Shown here: one piece after another, positions 17,291 through 27,367 of the stretch
Layout of the letters: the number at the start of each line of letters is the position of its first letter
Position numbering within the stretch: the stretch's first letter is position 1
From: CAYNHF01 sp964397045
GTDB taxonomy: Bacteria > Actinomycetota > Acidimicrobiia > Spongiisociales > UBA5794
Direction of reading: 5' to 3'
DNA length: 39,225 bases
Assembly: GCA_964397045.1 (NCBI GenBank)
Contig: CAYNHF010000043.1
Span: forward strand, 1 to 39,225
Made by a program: the position numbers and the translations under genes
The notes under the pieces: model-generated
Database searches by the model: none
What the model saw: the letters and a program-made list of their open reading frames with translations, nothing else
Told to the model about the DNA's origin: nothing

Positions 17291-17737
17291 ATGGCAACCG
17301 AAACCGATCTCACCGACGGCGGCTCCATCTCAGTCGTTCGCATCCTGCTCTTGGTTCAGGGTGCGATCGCAACAGTCACCGTCGTCGAGGCCGCAGTTTT
17401 CGGGACCGCTTTCGGCGCCCCGGTCTCCGCGGCGCTGCTACTCACCGGTGTCGGAGCCGCCATCACTTTGTGGCTTGCCGCTGCCGTCGTGCGCCGGTCC
17501 CGGCGAGCTCGGAAGGTGGCATTGATCTTCCAGGGATTCTGGCTGGCGCTTGCCGCGATCGACGTGCTGTTGGCCGGCTTCCTTGTGCAGCGGAGCCTCG
17601 AGCTCGTCCCGATGCTCAGCCGAGTGGTCCTGCCGGTTGCCATCATCGCGCTGCTCGAGCAACGGAGTGTCCGTGCCTGGTTCGGTGTCACCTCGCGTCG
17701 GGAACGCAGACGCGCCACCCTCCGGATCGCATCGTGA
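17291..17737 (+). CDS. Four-helix membrane protein, probable two-component target
   Basis: This 148-residue protein has four hydrophobic segments (about residues 12-35, 46-67, 77-101 and 107-123) and an arginine-rich cytoplasmic tail. ATG 17291 is chosen because the CTCATC-like repeats occupy 17230-17269, which makes the earlier in-frame ATG at 17255 unlikely; ATG 17282 is also possible. No family is recognised. The gene follows the histidine kinase by 64 bases. Its stop overlaps the next gene's GTG in a GTGA junction, so the two membrane proteins are probably made together under the regulator. Confidence 0.65.
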   Translation: MATETDLTDGGSISVVRILLLVQGAIATVTVVEAAVFGTAFGAPVSAALLLTGVGAAITLWLAAAVVRRSRRARKVALIFQGFWLALAAIDVLLAGFLVQRSLELVPMLSRVVLPVAIIALLEQRSVRAWFGVTSRRERRRATLRIAS

Positions 17738-18939
17738 TCCCGCCGGCCCACGGTTCCGACGTCACCCCCGTCGTTCGCGGCGCCGGTGAATACATCGGCA
17801 GCCCGATGTACGAGTTCCTTCCCGAGCACGCCATCGCCGTCTTTGCCATCGTCCTCCTGCCGCTTCTTGCCTTTCTCGTGCGCTCTCTGGCCAACCGGGG
17901 GATGGAGCGGGCAGTGCGCCTCAGGGCGAGGTATCGAGCGCTGGTCGCGACTCATCGGCTGGCATTTTGGCTTCTCGCGCTGGCCGGAGTGGTCCATCTC
18001 GCGCTCGTCGTGAGCCACGAGCCGAGCGCATATGCCCTGGGATACGCCGGCCTCGGCCTCGCCGAACTGGCCGTGGCGCGTCGGCTGCTGCTTGGCAGGT
18101 CATGGCGTTCGTGGGCGGCAATGGTAACGGGTGGGTCACTGTTGGCGTACGCGGTGTCGGGAGTCGCAGGCTCTCCACCCGACCAACTCGGGCTGGCGAC
18201 CAAGCTGGTCGAGCTCGTCACATTTGCGATCGTGGTCACCCCGGTCTCCGGGGGGAGGCTGCGACGCCTTGCCTCCTCGGCGTCTGTTGTCGGCGTCACC
18301 CTTGTGGTCGCAGTCGCAGCGTGGGCAGGTGCCTTCTCCTCGGGTGACGGCGGTCACCACCTCGGCGAGTACGCCACGCCCGGAACCTTGATCCCCGCCG
18401 GGGAGGATCGCGCTCCAACCCCGGAAGAACGACAGGTCGCAGACGATCTCTACACGGCAACGGTCGCAGCCACCGCCAAGTACGCGGACCCTGCAGTCGC
18501 GGGTGCCGTCGGCTATGAGGTCGACGGCATCTTCGGAACCGACTTCCACGCTGCCAACCCCCGGTTCCAGCACGACGGCAAGGTCTTCGACCCCACCCGG
18601 CCCGAGCAGCTCATCTACGCCGCCACCGAAGCGGGACCGGCGCTGGTCGGGGTCATGTTCGAGATGGAAGGCATCGGTAACGCCGGACCTGCCGTAGGTG
18701 GACCGCTCACCGTCTGGCACGCCCACGACCACATCTGCTTCGGGCTCGCTCCACCTTCACTCGTCGGGCTGACCTCACCCTTCGGGCTCTGCCCGCTTGG
18801 ATCGCTCACCATGCCGATCACAAATGAAATGATCCACGTGTGGACCATGCCGGGAGCCCCTGAGCGATTCGGGCACATCGAAGACGCTTGGCTGCAGGAC
18901 TATCTCCAGGGATTCGAGCAGAACGCCCTCGGGGGGTGA
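17734..18939 (+). CDS. Large membrane protein with extracytoplasmic C-terminal domain
   Basis: This protein has 401 residues from GTG 17734, which overlaps the upstream stop; ATG 17806 would give 377. Hydrophobic helices occur near residues 31-50, 74-95, 97-117, 127-147, 155-175 and 185-205. A soluble domain of about 190 residues follows. It contains a helix rich in Ala (ERQVADDLYTATVAATAKYA), then GTDFHAANPRFQHDGKVFD and a histidine-rich TVWHAHDHICFG, and near the end MIHVWTMPGAPERFGH. The HxHDH arrangement could bind a metal. Similar domains occur in uncharacterised actinobacterial membrane proteins; I cannot name the family. An envelope stress or metal-related role under the adjacent two-component system is only inference. 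Confidence 0.72.
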   Translation: MIPPAHGSDVTPVVRGAGEYIGSPMYEFLPEHAIAVFAIVLLPLLAFLVRSLANRGMERAVRLRARYRALVATHRLAFWLLALAGVVHLALVVSHEPSAYALGYAGLGLAELAVARRLLLGRSWRSWAAMVTGGSLLAYAVSGVAGSPPDQLGLATKLVELVTFAIVVTPVSGGRLRRLASSASVVGVTLVVAVAAWAGAFSSGDGGHHLGEYATPGTLIPAGEDRAPTPEERQVADDLYTATVAATAKYADPAVAGAVGYEVDGIFGTDFHAANPRFQHDGKVFDPTRPEQLIYAATEAGPALVGVMFEMEGIGNAGPAVGGPLTVWHAHDHICFGLAPPSLVGLTSPFGLCPLGSLTMPITNEMIHVWTMPGAPERFGHIEDAWLQDYLQGFEQNALGG

Positions 18940-18987
18940 CGGGAGACTCGTCCGTAGGATGGCTCTTTCTGTCTCGAAGGAAGTTCC

Positions 18988-19959
18988 ATGGCGCCCATCC
19001 GCGCCGCAGACATGGTGATCACAGACGCCGACCTGATGGGTGCGGCGAGGCTGTTCGGCATCGACGAGATCGAACCTATCGGGGGCTACGAGAGCGCCCT
19101 CTACCGGTCGATCCGACCTCAAGGCCGGATTCTCAGAATCACCCACACCTCGCGCCGCTCGACGGAACTGGTCGCCGCCGAGTTCTCCTACATGGAGCAT
19201 CTGGCATCTCATGCTGTCCCGGTGGTGGCCCCGATTCGTTCGCGGGAGGGGCACCTTGCTGAGCCCATGACCACCGGAGCCGATGACTCCGCCGTCGTCT
19301 CGTGCATGACTGAAGCACCGGGCCGATTCCGCCAGGGACGAACCTGGTCCGATGCCGAGATCGTGCACTATGGATCGATCCTGGGAAAACTTCACTCCGC
19401 GGCGGGTACGTACCGACCTGCGCCCGGTTTGAGCAGACCGGGATGGACCCATCCGATCTTCGATATCGGATTCGAAGCCAGACACGACGAAGACCTGGCC
19501 GCGGTCTGGCAAGCGACCCGCCAATCGGCGCAGGCTCATCCTGCCGGTGCCGAAACGCTCCTCATCCACCAGGACGCCCACCTCGGCAACCTGTTCATCA
19601 CCGATACGGGAGACATCACGCTGTTCGACTTCGACGACTGCGCATACGGCACCCCGACCCACGACGTGGCCATCGTGTTGTTCTACTGGCTGGCAGGCGT
19701 CCCGGCCGTTCACCAAGCGGAGGTGCGACGATTCCTCCAGCTCTTCCTGATGGGCTACAGACGTCACGGCGATCTTCCCGAGGGATGGCAGGAAGGCATC
19801 GACGTCATCCTCAAACTGCGCGAACTCGAGATCTACCACCTGGTCTCGACCTCAAACGAAGAGCCGGACGAGTGGAGCGTCAACTTCATGCGCGATCGAA
19901 GAAGACGGATCCTCCGCGGCGCGCCATACGCAGACGTCCCGATTGCGGAGCTGATCTAG
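18988..19959 (+). CDS. APH/choline-kinase-like phosphotransferase
   Basis: This 323-residue protein kinase-like fold enzyme has the Brenner motif HQDAHLGNLF (catalytic Asp196, Asn201) and the metal-binding DFD of LFDFDDCAYG (Asp214, Asp216). An N-terminal lobe starts with IEPIGGYESALYRSI. The C-terminal helices (AVHQAEVRRFLQLFLMGYRR) resemble the aminoglycoside phosphotransferase/homoserine kinase/choline kinase superfamily. The substrate could be an amino alcohol, sugar or antibiotic and cannot be assigned. GGAAG stands before ATG 18988, and TAGGAT at 18956-18961 may be a -10 box. No mobile-element signs accompany it. Confidence 0.87.
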   Translation: MAPIRAADMVITDADLMGAARLFGIDEIEPIGGYESALYRSIRPQGRILRITHTSRRSTELVAAEFSYMEHLASHAVPVVAPIRSREGHLAEPMTTGADDSAVVSCMTEAPGRFRQGRTWSDAEIVHYGSILGKLHSAAGTYRPAPGLSRPGWTHPIFDIGFEARHDEDLAAVWQATRQSAQAHPAGAETLLIHQDAHLGNLFITDTGDITLFDFDDCAYGTPTHDVAIVLFYWLAGVPAVHQAEVRRFLQLFLMGYRRHGDLPEGWQEGIDVILKLRELEIYHLVSTSNEEPDEWSVNFMRDRRRRILRGAPYADVPIAELI

Positions 19960-20019
19960 CCACACCACATCCGTTGCACATCGTTGTTTGTGGTCGGCTT
20001 CTCTGTCACAGCGCTCTGA

Positions 20020-20025
20020 TACGTT
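20020..20025 (+). promoter_or_regulatory. Possible -10 element TACGTT, six bases before ATG 20032
   Basis: TACGTT-N6-ATG matches the leaderless pattern seen at 34037 and elsewhere in the window. The ATG opens a frame of only 17 codons. Confidence 0.25.
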
Positions 20026-20031
20026 GCCGTC

Positions 20032-20299
20032 ATGAGGGACCATCAACCTACACACTGCTTGGTCTGCCGACGCTGGCGGGGATGACCCTGTCACGGTGGA
20101 TAACAGGTGCCTGCAAGGCGGCATCATCGAACAGACCCGCCGAGTCAACCGGAAGATGGCCGAGCGCGCCGAGTGGGTTGCCGGGTTGCATCAACGCGGC
20201 ACGTACCAGTTCGATGCAATCTTGGGATCCCCGCCGAGCTTCAGGCGCCGCCGCTGCGGGAACGGATGGTCAACGGCCGTTGATCACGTTGGGTGTTAG
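20032..20299 (+). pseudogene. Possible frameshifted small Cys-containing protein
   Basis: From ATG 20032 the frame reads MRDHQPTHCLVCRRWRG and stops at once. The +2 frame from about 20072 continues without a stop as GDDPVTVDNRCL, GGIIEQTRRVNRKMAERAEW and VAGLHQRGTYQFDAI. The CxxC of the first frame and the coherent charged helix of the second could be one short zinc-binding protein split by a frameshift. It could also be two chance frames. The 3' end overlaps the HAD gene on the other strand. This is the only content I see in the 310-bp gap after the phosphotransferase gene. Confidence 0.22.
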
Positions 20300-20920
20300 C
20301 TCTCCGATCGAATTCAGCACTACATCTGCCTGCGCCACCGCATCCGCCGGCGGTGGGTAGTGCGGATTCGGGATGGCAACCACGCGCATGCCCGCCGCCG
20401 CGGCAGAACGAATCCCGGCGGCTGAGTCCTCGATCGCCGCCGCGTCCACAGCGGCCACCCCGAGGGCGCGAACCGCTGCCAGATACACATCGGGAGCCGG
20501 CTTGCCGCGGGGTACCTCCTCGGACGACACGGTCACTGCGAAATACTGGGTGAGCCCCGCCGTTTCGAGCGCCTCGTCGATGAGGACCCGATTTGAAGAA
20601 GACGCGAGCCCCAGCGGCCACCGAGCGGCGAGACGCTCCACTGCTTCGATAGCGCCCGGCAACAGCGGGAGGCCCGCGGCGTACCGGTGCTGCATGCGGC
20701 TAACGACCTCGACATCGATCTCGTCGGCCGGCCGATCGACCTCCATCCGTTCGGCGAGGTAGGCCGACCACTCCGGTGAAGACATCCCCATCATGTCGAG
20801 CGCTGCCTCCTGGTGCCAGCGGCCGCCCCAGTCGAGCACCAAAGAACGCTTCACCTCATTCCAAACCTGCTCCGAATCCAGCAGGACACCGTCCATGTCG
20901 AATACCACCGCGCCAATCAT
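20270..20920 (-). CDS. HAD-superfamily hydrolase, beta-phosphoglucomutase-like (subfamily IA)
   Basis: This 216-residue protein carries all four HAD motifs: I, VVFDMDGVLLDS with nucleophile Asp8 and acid/base Asp10; II, a Ser in GLASSSN; III, a Lys in RGKPAPDVYL; IV, AIEDSAAGIRSA. The helical cap between motifs I and II resembles the beta-phosphoglucomutase/sugar-phosphatase branch. It probably dephosphorylates or isomerises small sugar phosphates; the substrate is unknown. The start was placed at the Met before IGAVVFDMDG; a GTG at 20950 adds ten residues. It is transcribed away from the cox operon, with 171 bp between the two starts. Confidence 0.9.
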   Translation of the reverse strand: MIGAVVFDMDGVLLDSEQVWNEVKRSLVLDWGGRWHQEAALDMMGMSSPEWSAYLAERMEVDRPADEIDVEVVSRMQHRYAAGLPLLPGAIEAVERLAARWPLGLASSSNRVLIDEALETAGLTQYFAVTVSSEEVPRGKPAPDVYLAAVRALGVAAVDAAAIEDSAAGIRSAAAAGMRVVAIPNPHYPPPADAVAQADVVLNSIGELTPNVINGR

Positions 20921-21091
20921 CTGCGAGAGGCTACGCCCGCCGGCTGCCACGGCAAAGCTACGACGCTTGACCGCTTTTCTCCGCGAGGCCTTAGTTTTTC
21001 GTACGTCGCCCGGCGCGACTTGCTATGTTCCAAAGAGGTCGAGCTGTGGCGCGATCGTGCCCTCGACCGGCCGGCGAACCGGAGGGGACGC

Positions 21092-21964
21092 ATGTATCCA
21101 AGAGCGTTTGACTACCTCGCACCCACGTCGAAGACCGAGGTGCTCGAAATTCTGGCCGAGCGCGGCAGCGAGGTGAAGATCCTCGCCGGCGGCCAGAGCC
21201 TGATCCCGATGATGAAGCTCCGCTTCGCCAGCCCCGAGACCCTCGTCGACATCAACGGCATCGGTGATCTCGACTCGCTCGACCGCCAGAACGGGCACCT
21301 CCGGGTGCAGTCGCTCGTTCGTCACAACGACGTGGTGAACAGCGACATCGTGAAATCCGACTCGGCCGTCATGGCGTCCGCCGCCCCATGGATCGCCGAT
21401 CCCGTCGTCCGCAACCTCGGAACCCCGTGCGGCTCGGTCGCCCACCACGACCCCGAAGGCGACTGGGCTTCGGTGATGCTGGCGGCGGGAGCCGAAGTAG
21501 TGGCCGAGAGCCGCGACGGTGGAGAGCGGGTGGCACCCATCACCGACTTCCTCGTCGACATGTTCACCACCTCACTGCAACCTACCGAGTTGCTCACCGA
21601 ACTGCGGGTTCCGGTGCGGCCCGGCAGCGGCGGCAATTACCAAAAGCTCGAACGAAAGATCGGCGATTACGCCACCGTCGGTGTCGCAACCCATCTCGAA
21701 CTTGCGGACAACGGCACCATCGCCAACGCAGGCATCGCGCTGACCTCGGTGTACGCCTTCAACCTGAAGGTGACCGAGGCTGAGCAGATGCTCATCGGGG
21801 CCGCTCCATCCGATGAGCTGTTCGCCTCGGCGGCCCACATCGCCAAAGACGCCAGCGACCCGGTCACCGATGTGAGGGGATCGGCGGAGTACAAGAAAGA
21901 TATCGTCAGGGTGTTCACCGAACGCGGTCTCGCCGCCTCGCTGATCAGCGCCCGGGGCCTGTGA
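21092..21964 (+). CDS. coxM: Carbon monoxide dehydrogenase medium (FAD) subunit
   Basis: This 290-residue flavoprotein subunit of the molybdenum hydroxylase family carries electrons from the [2Fe-2S] centres to the acceptor. It begins MYPRAFDYLAPTSKTEVLEIL and shows the first FAD pyrophosphate motif AGGQSLIPMMKLR. The second motif, normally TIGG...H, reads GTPCGSVAHHDPEGDW. The C-terminal part (RKIGDYATVGVATHL, SVYAFNLKVTEAEQML) is standard. GGAGGGG at 21081-21087 sets ATG 21092. It is the first gene of the coxM-S-L-xdhC-coxG operon, followed by coxS after 12 bases. Length is normal for CoxM. The form I large subunit downstream makes CO dehydrogenase the best identity rather than xanthine dehydrogenase. 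Confidence 0.93.
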   Translation: MYPRAFDYLAPTSKTEVLEILAERGSEVKILAGGQSLIPMMKLRFASPETLVDINGIGDLDSLDRQNGHLRVQSLVRHNDVVNSDIVKSDSAVMASAAPWIADPVVRNLGTPCGSVAHHDPEGDWASVMLAAGAEVVAESRDGGERVAPITDFLVDMFTTSLQPTELLTELRVPVRPGSGGNYQKLERKIGDYATVGVATHLELADNGTIANAGIALTSVYAFNLKVTEAEQMLIGAAPSDELFASAAHIAKDASDPVTDVRGSAEYKKDIVRVFTERGLAASLISARGL

Positions 21965-21976
21965 GGAGGGGAAACG

Positions 21977-22458
21977 ATGGAGATAACCGTCACAGTCAAC
22001 GGGACAGCACACACCGCGGATGTCGAGCCCAGAATGCTGCTGGTCGACTTCATCCGCACCACGCTGACACTTACCGGCACGCACATCGGATGTGACACAA
22101 CGAGTTGCGGCGTATGCACGGTGTTGCTCGACAACACCCCGGTGAAATCGTGCACCGTCTTCGCAGTCCAGGCCAACGGACGGTCGCTCACCACCGTTGA
22201 AGGCCTCAAGCAAAACGGTGAGTTGCACCCGATCCAGGCCGCGTTCAAGGAGGCTCACGGTCTCCAATGTGGCTACTGCACCCCGGCGATGATGCTCGTC
22301 GGGTCAAAGCTGATCGAAGAGAACCCCAGCCCCACCGAAGACGAAGTGCGATGGGCAATATCGGGCAACCTTTGCAGGTGTACCGGCTACGTGAACATTG
22401 TGAAATCCATCCAGCTCGCAGGCGAAATGGTCGCTGCCGGCGGTGAGGAGGCGACCGA

Positions 22459-22462
<4 letters not shown>
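21977..22462 (+). CDS. coxS: Carbon monoxide dehydrogenase small (2x[2Fe-2S]) subunit
   Basis: This 161-residue iron-sulfur subunit has a plant-ferredoxin-like N-terminal cluster (Cys39, Cys44, Cys47, Cys59 in GCDTTSCGVCTVLL and VKSC) and a second, all-helical cluster (Cys98, Cys101, Cys133, Cys135 in LQCGYCTPAMM and NLCRCTGY). All eight ligands are present. It relays electrons from the molybdenum site of CoxL to the FAD of CoxM. GGAGGGG stands before ATG 21977. The last four bases overlap the coxL start (ATGA), so translation of S and L is coupled, fitting a fixed subunit ratio. Confidence 0.96.
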
Positions 22463-24825
<2,363 letters not shown>

Positions 24826-24826
24826 T

Positions 24827-25807
24827 GTGAACCGCGAACTGCTCGAGCGCGCGGCCGAACTGCACCGCCGTCACCGGCCGTTTGTGATGGCGACGGTGGT
24901 CTGGGCGCGCGGGCCGTCTTCCGGCAAGCAGGGCGCAGGCGCCCTCATCGAAGCAGACGGCACGATGCACGGCTGGATCGGGGGCGCCTGTGCCGAACCG
25001 GCAGTTCTCAGACAAGCGCGGCGGGTGCTGAAGGATGGCACCGCGACACTGATGTATCTCGGTCCTGCGGCAGAACTCGACGGGCACACCAGGGACGGCG
25101 TGATGACCGTCCCGATCTCGTGTTCGAGCGAAGGAGCACTGGAGGTATTCATGGAGCCGATATTGCCTCAGCCTCACGTCGTGTTGATCGGCCGATCTCC
25201 TGCGGTGATGACACTGACCGGGCTGCTCGGCGCAATGGACTGGCGAGTCACCGTCATCGACGACGGGGGCGACGGCACCGGGTTCGACGAGAACGTAGGT
25301 GTCGTAACCCACCTGGACGACATCACCACACTCGAGATTGACGATACGACGCCCATCGTCGTCGCGACCCAGGGTCACTACGACGAGCAGGCGCTGACAG
25401 CAGCCCTGGCGACCGGCACCCCCTACGTTGGGTTGGTTGCGTCCAGTACCAGAGCGAAGACTGTGCTGGGATACCTGCGCGATCAGGGTGTAGCCGAAGC
25501 CGATCTGCGTCGCATCCACACTCCCGCCGGGCTCGACCTGGGCCAGATCGAACATCGTGAGATCGGAGTCGCCGTACTGGCGGAATTGGTGGCAATCAAA
25601 GCTTCCGGCGGGATTGCCGGGGTGGCAACTGAGGTGGCGACCGCACCGGAATCGGCGATTGATCCCGTCTGCGGGATGACGGTCCAGATCGAAGGAGCCC
25701 GTTTCAGTACCGTCGTCGACGACACCGGGTTCTACTTCTGCTGTCCGGCCTGTCTGGCCTCCTTCGAGGCTGCGCCCGCGGAATACACAGACATTGTGGC
25801 CCACTGA
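24827..25807 (+). CDS. XdhC/CoxF-type cofactor maturation protein fused to a YHS domain
   Basis: This 326-residue protein has an N-terminal XdhC/CoxI domain (VWARGPSSGKQGAGALIEADG, WIGGACAEPAVL) and a Rossmann-like XdhC domain (HVVLIGRSPAVMTLTGLLGAM, GLVASSTRAKTVLGYL, TPAGLDLGQ). The extra C-terminal YHS domain, from about residue 279, reads IDPVCGMTVQ with Cys282 and ends FYFCCPACLASFEAAP. XdhC proteins bind the molybdenum cofactor and help insert or sulfurate it into hydroxylases. YHS domains often bind metals through the paired cysteines; a role in delivering copper or sulfur to the Cu-Mo site is a hypothesis. The start is GTG 24827, immediately after the coxL stop, preceded by AGGATC. Confidence 0.88.
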   Translation: MNRELLERAAELHRRHRPFVMATVVWARGPSSGKQGAGALIEADGTMHGWIGGACAEPAVLRQARRVLKDGTATLMYLGPAAELDGHTRDGVMTVPISCSSEGALEVFMEPILPQPHVVLIGRSPAVMTLTGLLGAMDWRVTVIDDGGDGTGFDENVGVVTHLDDITTLEIDDTTPIVVATQGHYDEQALTAALATGTPYVGLVASSTRAKTVLGYLRDQGVAEADLRRIHTPAGLDLGQIEHREIGVAVLAELVAIKASGGIAGVATEVATAPESAIDPVCGMTVQIEGARFSTVVDDTGFYFCCPACLASFEAAPAEYTDIVAH

Positions 25808-25822
25808 CCAGGAGGACCCGGG

Positions 25823-26401
25823 ATGAAGATCACAGAAGTCATCGAGGTGCAGAGCCCATCGGATCAGGTTTGGGATCTGTTCCAAGATGTACCCGAACTT
25901 GCCCAATGCCTCCCCGGAGCCGAACTGACCGAGGTGCTCGGCGAAGACAAGTACGCAGGCAAAGTCGGCGTCAAGCTCGGCCCGATGACTGCGACGTTCG
26001 AGGGCGAAGCAGCGTTGACGGCAGACCCCGCGGCTCGCACGGGACAGGTCAGCGGCAAAGGCGTCGACAGAAGCGGGGGCAGCGTCGGTCAAGTCAAGGT
26101 CGCCTACGGTCTCGAGGATATGGACTCGGGTGGCACGCGCGTCACGGTGGACGCGGACGTCATCCTCTCGGGAGCTGCGGCCCAATTCGGACGGACCGGG
26201 CTGATCAAAGAGATGTCCAATCGCCTCATCAGCGAGTTCGTATCATGCGTCGAGGCCAAGCTCGCCGCCCAAACCCCCGAAGAGAAGAGTGAGGTGTCGG
26301 CAAGAGAGGTAAAGGGCTTCTCACTGTTCTTCTCCAGCCTCGTCTCCTCGATCACAGGCTTCTTCAAGCGGCTCTTCGGCGGTGGCAGCTCGAAATCGTA
26401 G
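25823..26401 (+). CDS. coxG: Carbon monoxide dehydrogenase subunit G (CoxG), SRPBCC family
   Basis: This 192-residue protein has a CoxG/SRPBCC domain: ITEVIEVQSPSDQVWDLFQDV, LAQCLPGAELTE, and GKVGVKLGPMTATFEGEA. A variable linker follows, then a C-terminal hydrophobic/amphipathic helix (LFFSSLVSSITGFFKRLF). In Oligotropha CoxG recruits CO dehydrogenase to the cytoplasmic membrane, and recent work on mycobacterial CoxG supports menaquinone binding; this protein probably does the same. The C-terminal helix fits membrane attachment. AGGAGG lies before ATG 25823, 15 bases after xdhC. It is the last gene of the operon; coxD and coxE are not in the window. Confidence 0.93.
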   Translation: MKITEVIEVQSPSDQVWDLFQDVPELAQCLPGAELTEVLGEDKYAGKVGVKLGPMTATFEGEAALTADPAARTGQVSGKGVDRSGGSVGQVKVAYGLEDMDSGGTRVTVDADVILSGAAAQFGRTGLIKEMSNRLISEFVSCVEAKLAAQTPEEKSEVSAREVKGFSLFFSSLVSSITGFFKRLFGGGSSKS

Positions 26402-26410
26402 GATTGACCG

Positions 26411-26432
26411 AGGCAGGGCGATGGCCGTGCCT
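26411..26432. terminator. Hairpin between convergent coxG and dehalogenase genes
   Basis: AGGCAGGGC (26411-26419) and GCCGTGCCT (26424-26432) pair over nine positions with one mismatch and a four-base loop. The location, between two convergent stops, suits a bidirectional terminator. No T-run is present. Confidence 0.45.
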
Positions 26433-26449
26433 GGTTGGCGGGATCGCAG

Positions 26450-27355
26450 CTAGGCAGGCTCGAAGCCCCACGCTGCCACTGCACGCTCGGCCACCGGGCC
26501 ACCCCATTCCTGGACGAAATGGCCCGCTTCTTCCACGTCTACCGGATCCGGGCACCCTCGGATCAGCGGGTGGATCCGCTTCATCACCGCCGGACCCAGC
26601 ACAGGATCCTCCATGCCGATCGCCATGAGGGACGGGCCACCGAACTCGTCCCGCCACCAGCGCATCGCCTGACGGGACACTTCGACGCCATCCATCTCGC
26701 GGTCGGTGGGCACGATCGCAGGGAAGCGTCGTACGCCCGCCTTGTACGAGTGATCCGGGAACGGAGCGTCGTACGCAGCCCGCTCATCTGCGGTGAGATG
26801 GGGGACACTGCGGCCCATGAGCCGGCCGACGGCAAGATCCGGCTTCCTCGAGACGAAGTCTCGCCACTCGACGAAACCCCGCGATGGCGTCGCTCCAGTC
26901 CCGAAGCTGGTGTTCATGATGAGCAGACCTGCGATCCGGTCGGGTAGGTCGACCGGGACCGTCAACCCGAGGAGTCCGCCCCAGTCCTGCACCACGAGGT
27001 AAATGGTGGCGAGATCGAGGGCCTCGATAAACCGCAGTAGCCAGTTGCGGTGGAAGTCCCAGGTGTAGACCGTGTCATCCACAGGCTTGTCAGACCGGCC
27101 GAATCCAAGGAAATCGGGAGCTACCACCCGCAAGCCGGCATCGAGGAAGGCCGGAATCATCCGGCGATACAAGAAGGCCCAGGTGGGCTCGCCGTGCAGG
27201 CACAGAGCAACCGGGGAATCGGGTGGGCCCTCATCGACATAGTGGGTGCGCAGCCCCTCGTAGCCGGGAAGCGATTCCAGGTAGTGCGGTTGAAACGGCC
27301 AATCAGGAAGATCTGCGAACCGGCCATCCTCGGTACGGAGTGCTTCGACGGTCAC
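26450..27355 (-). CDS. Haloalkane dehalogenase, DhlA-like subfamily (HLD-I)
   Basis: This 301-residue alpha/beta-hydrolase fold enzyme matches DhlA-type dehalogenases in order and spacing. The oxyanion segment is HGEPTWAFLYRRMIPAF. The nucleophile Asp124 and halide-binding Trp125 lie in VVQDWGGLLGL. Trp164 in GFVEWRDF corresponds to the second halide ligand. Acid Asp250 lies in GMEDPVLGP and the base His279 in AGHFVQEWGG. Such enzymes hydrolyse carbon-halogen bonds in short haloalkanes; dehalogenase-like members of unknown substrate also exist. It starts with GTG. No ribosome-binding site is visible, but TAGGCT lies exactly six bases upstream on the same strand, inside the end of the methyltransferase gene. 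Confidence 0.87.
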   Translation of the reverse strand: MTVEALRTEDGRFADLPDWPFQPHYLESLPGYEGLRTHYVDEGPPDSPVALCLHGEPTWAFLYRRMIPAFLDAGLRVVAPDFLGFGRSDKPVDDTVYTWDFHRNWLLRFIEALDLATIYLVVQDWGGLLGLTVPVDLPDRIAGLLIMNTSFGTGATPSRGFVEWRDFVSRKPDLAVGRLMGRSVPHLTADERAAYDAPFPDHSYKAGVRRFPAIVPTDREMDGVEVSRQAMRWWRDEFGGPSLMAIGMEDPVLGPAVMKRIHPLIRGCPDPVDVEEAGHFVQEWGGPVAERAVAAWGFEPA

Positions 27356-27361
27356 TAGATG

Positions 27362-27367
27362 AGCCTA
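27362..27367 (-). promoter_or_regulatory. Possible -10 element of a leaderless dehalogenase transcript
   Basis: On the minus strand TAGGCT is followed by six bases (CATCTA) and the GTG start of the dehalogenase gene. The same spacing recurs at 12526, 15128, 20020 and 34037. The element overlaps the methyltransferase stop region. Confidence 0.38.

Noticed and set aside
12538..19959. Acquired antibiotic-resistance island (AAC(3)-like and APH-like genes)
   Set aside because: The two genes are 6 kb apart, match their neighbours in composition, and lack transposases, integrases or repeats. They look like ordinary chromosomal enzymes of broad families.
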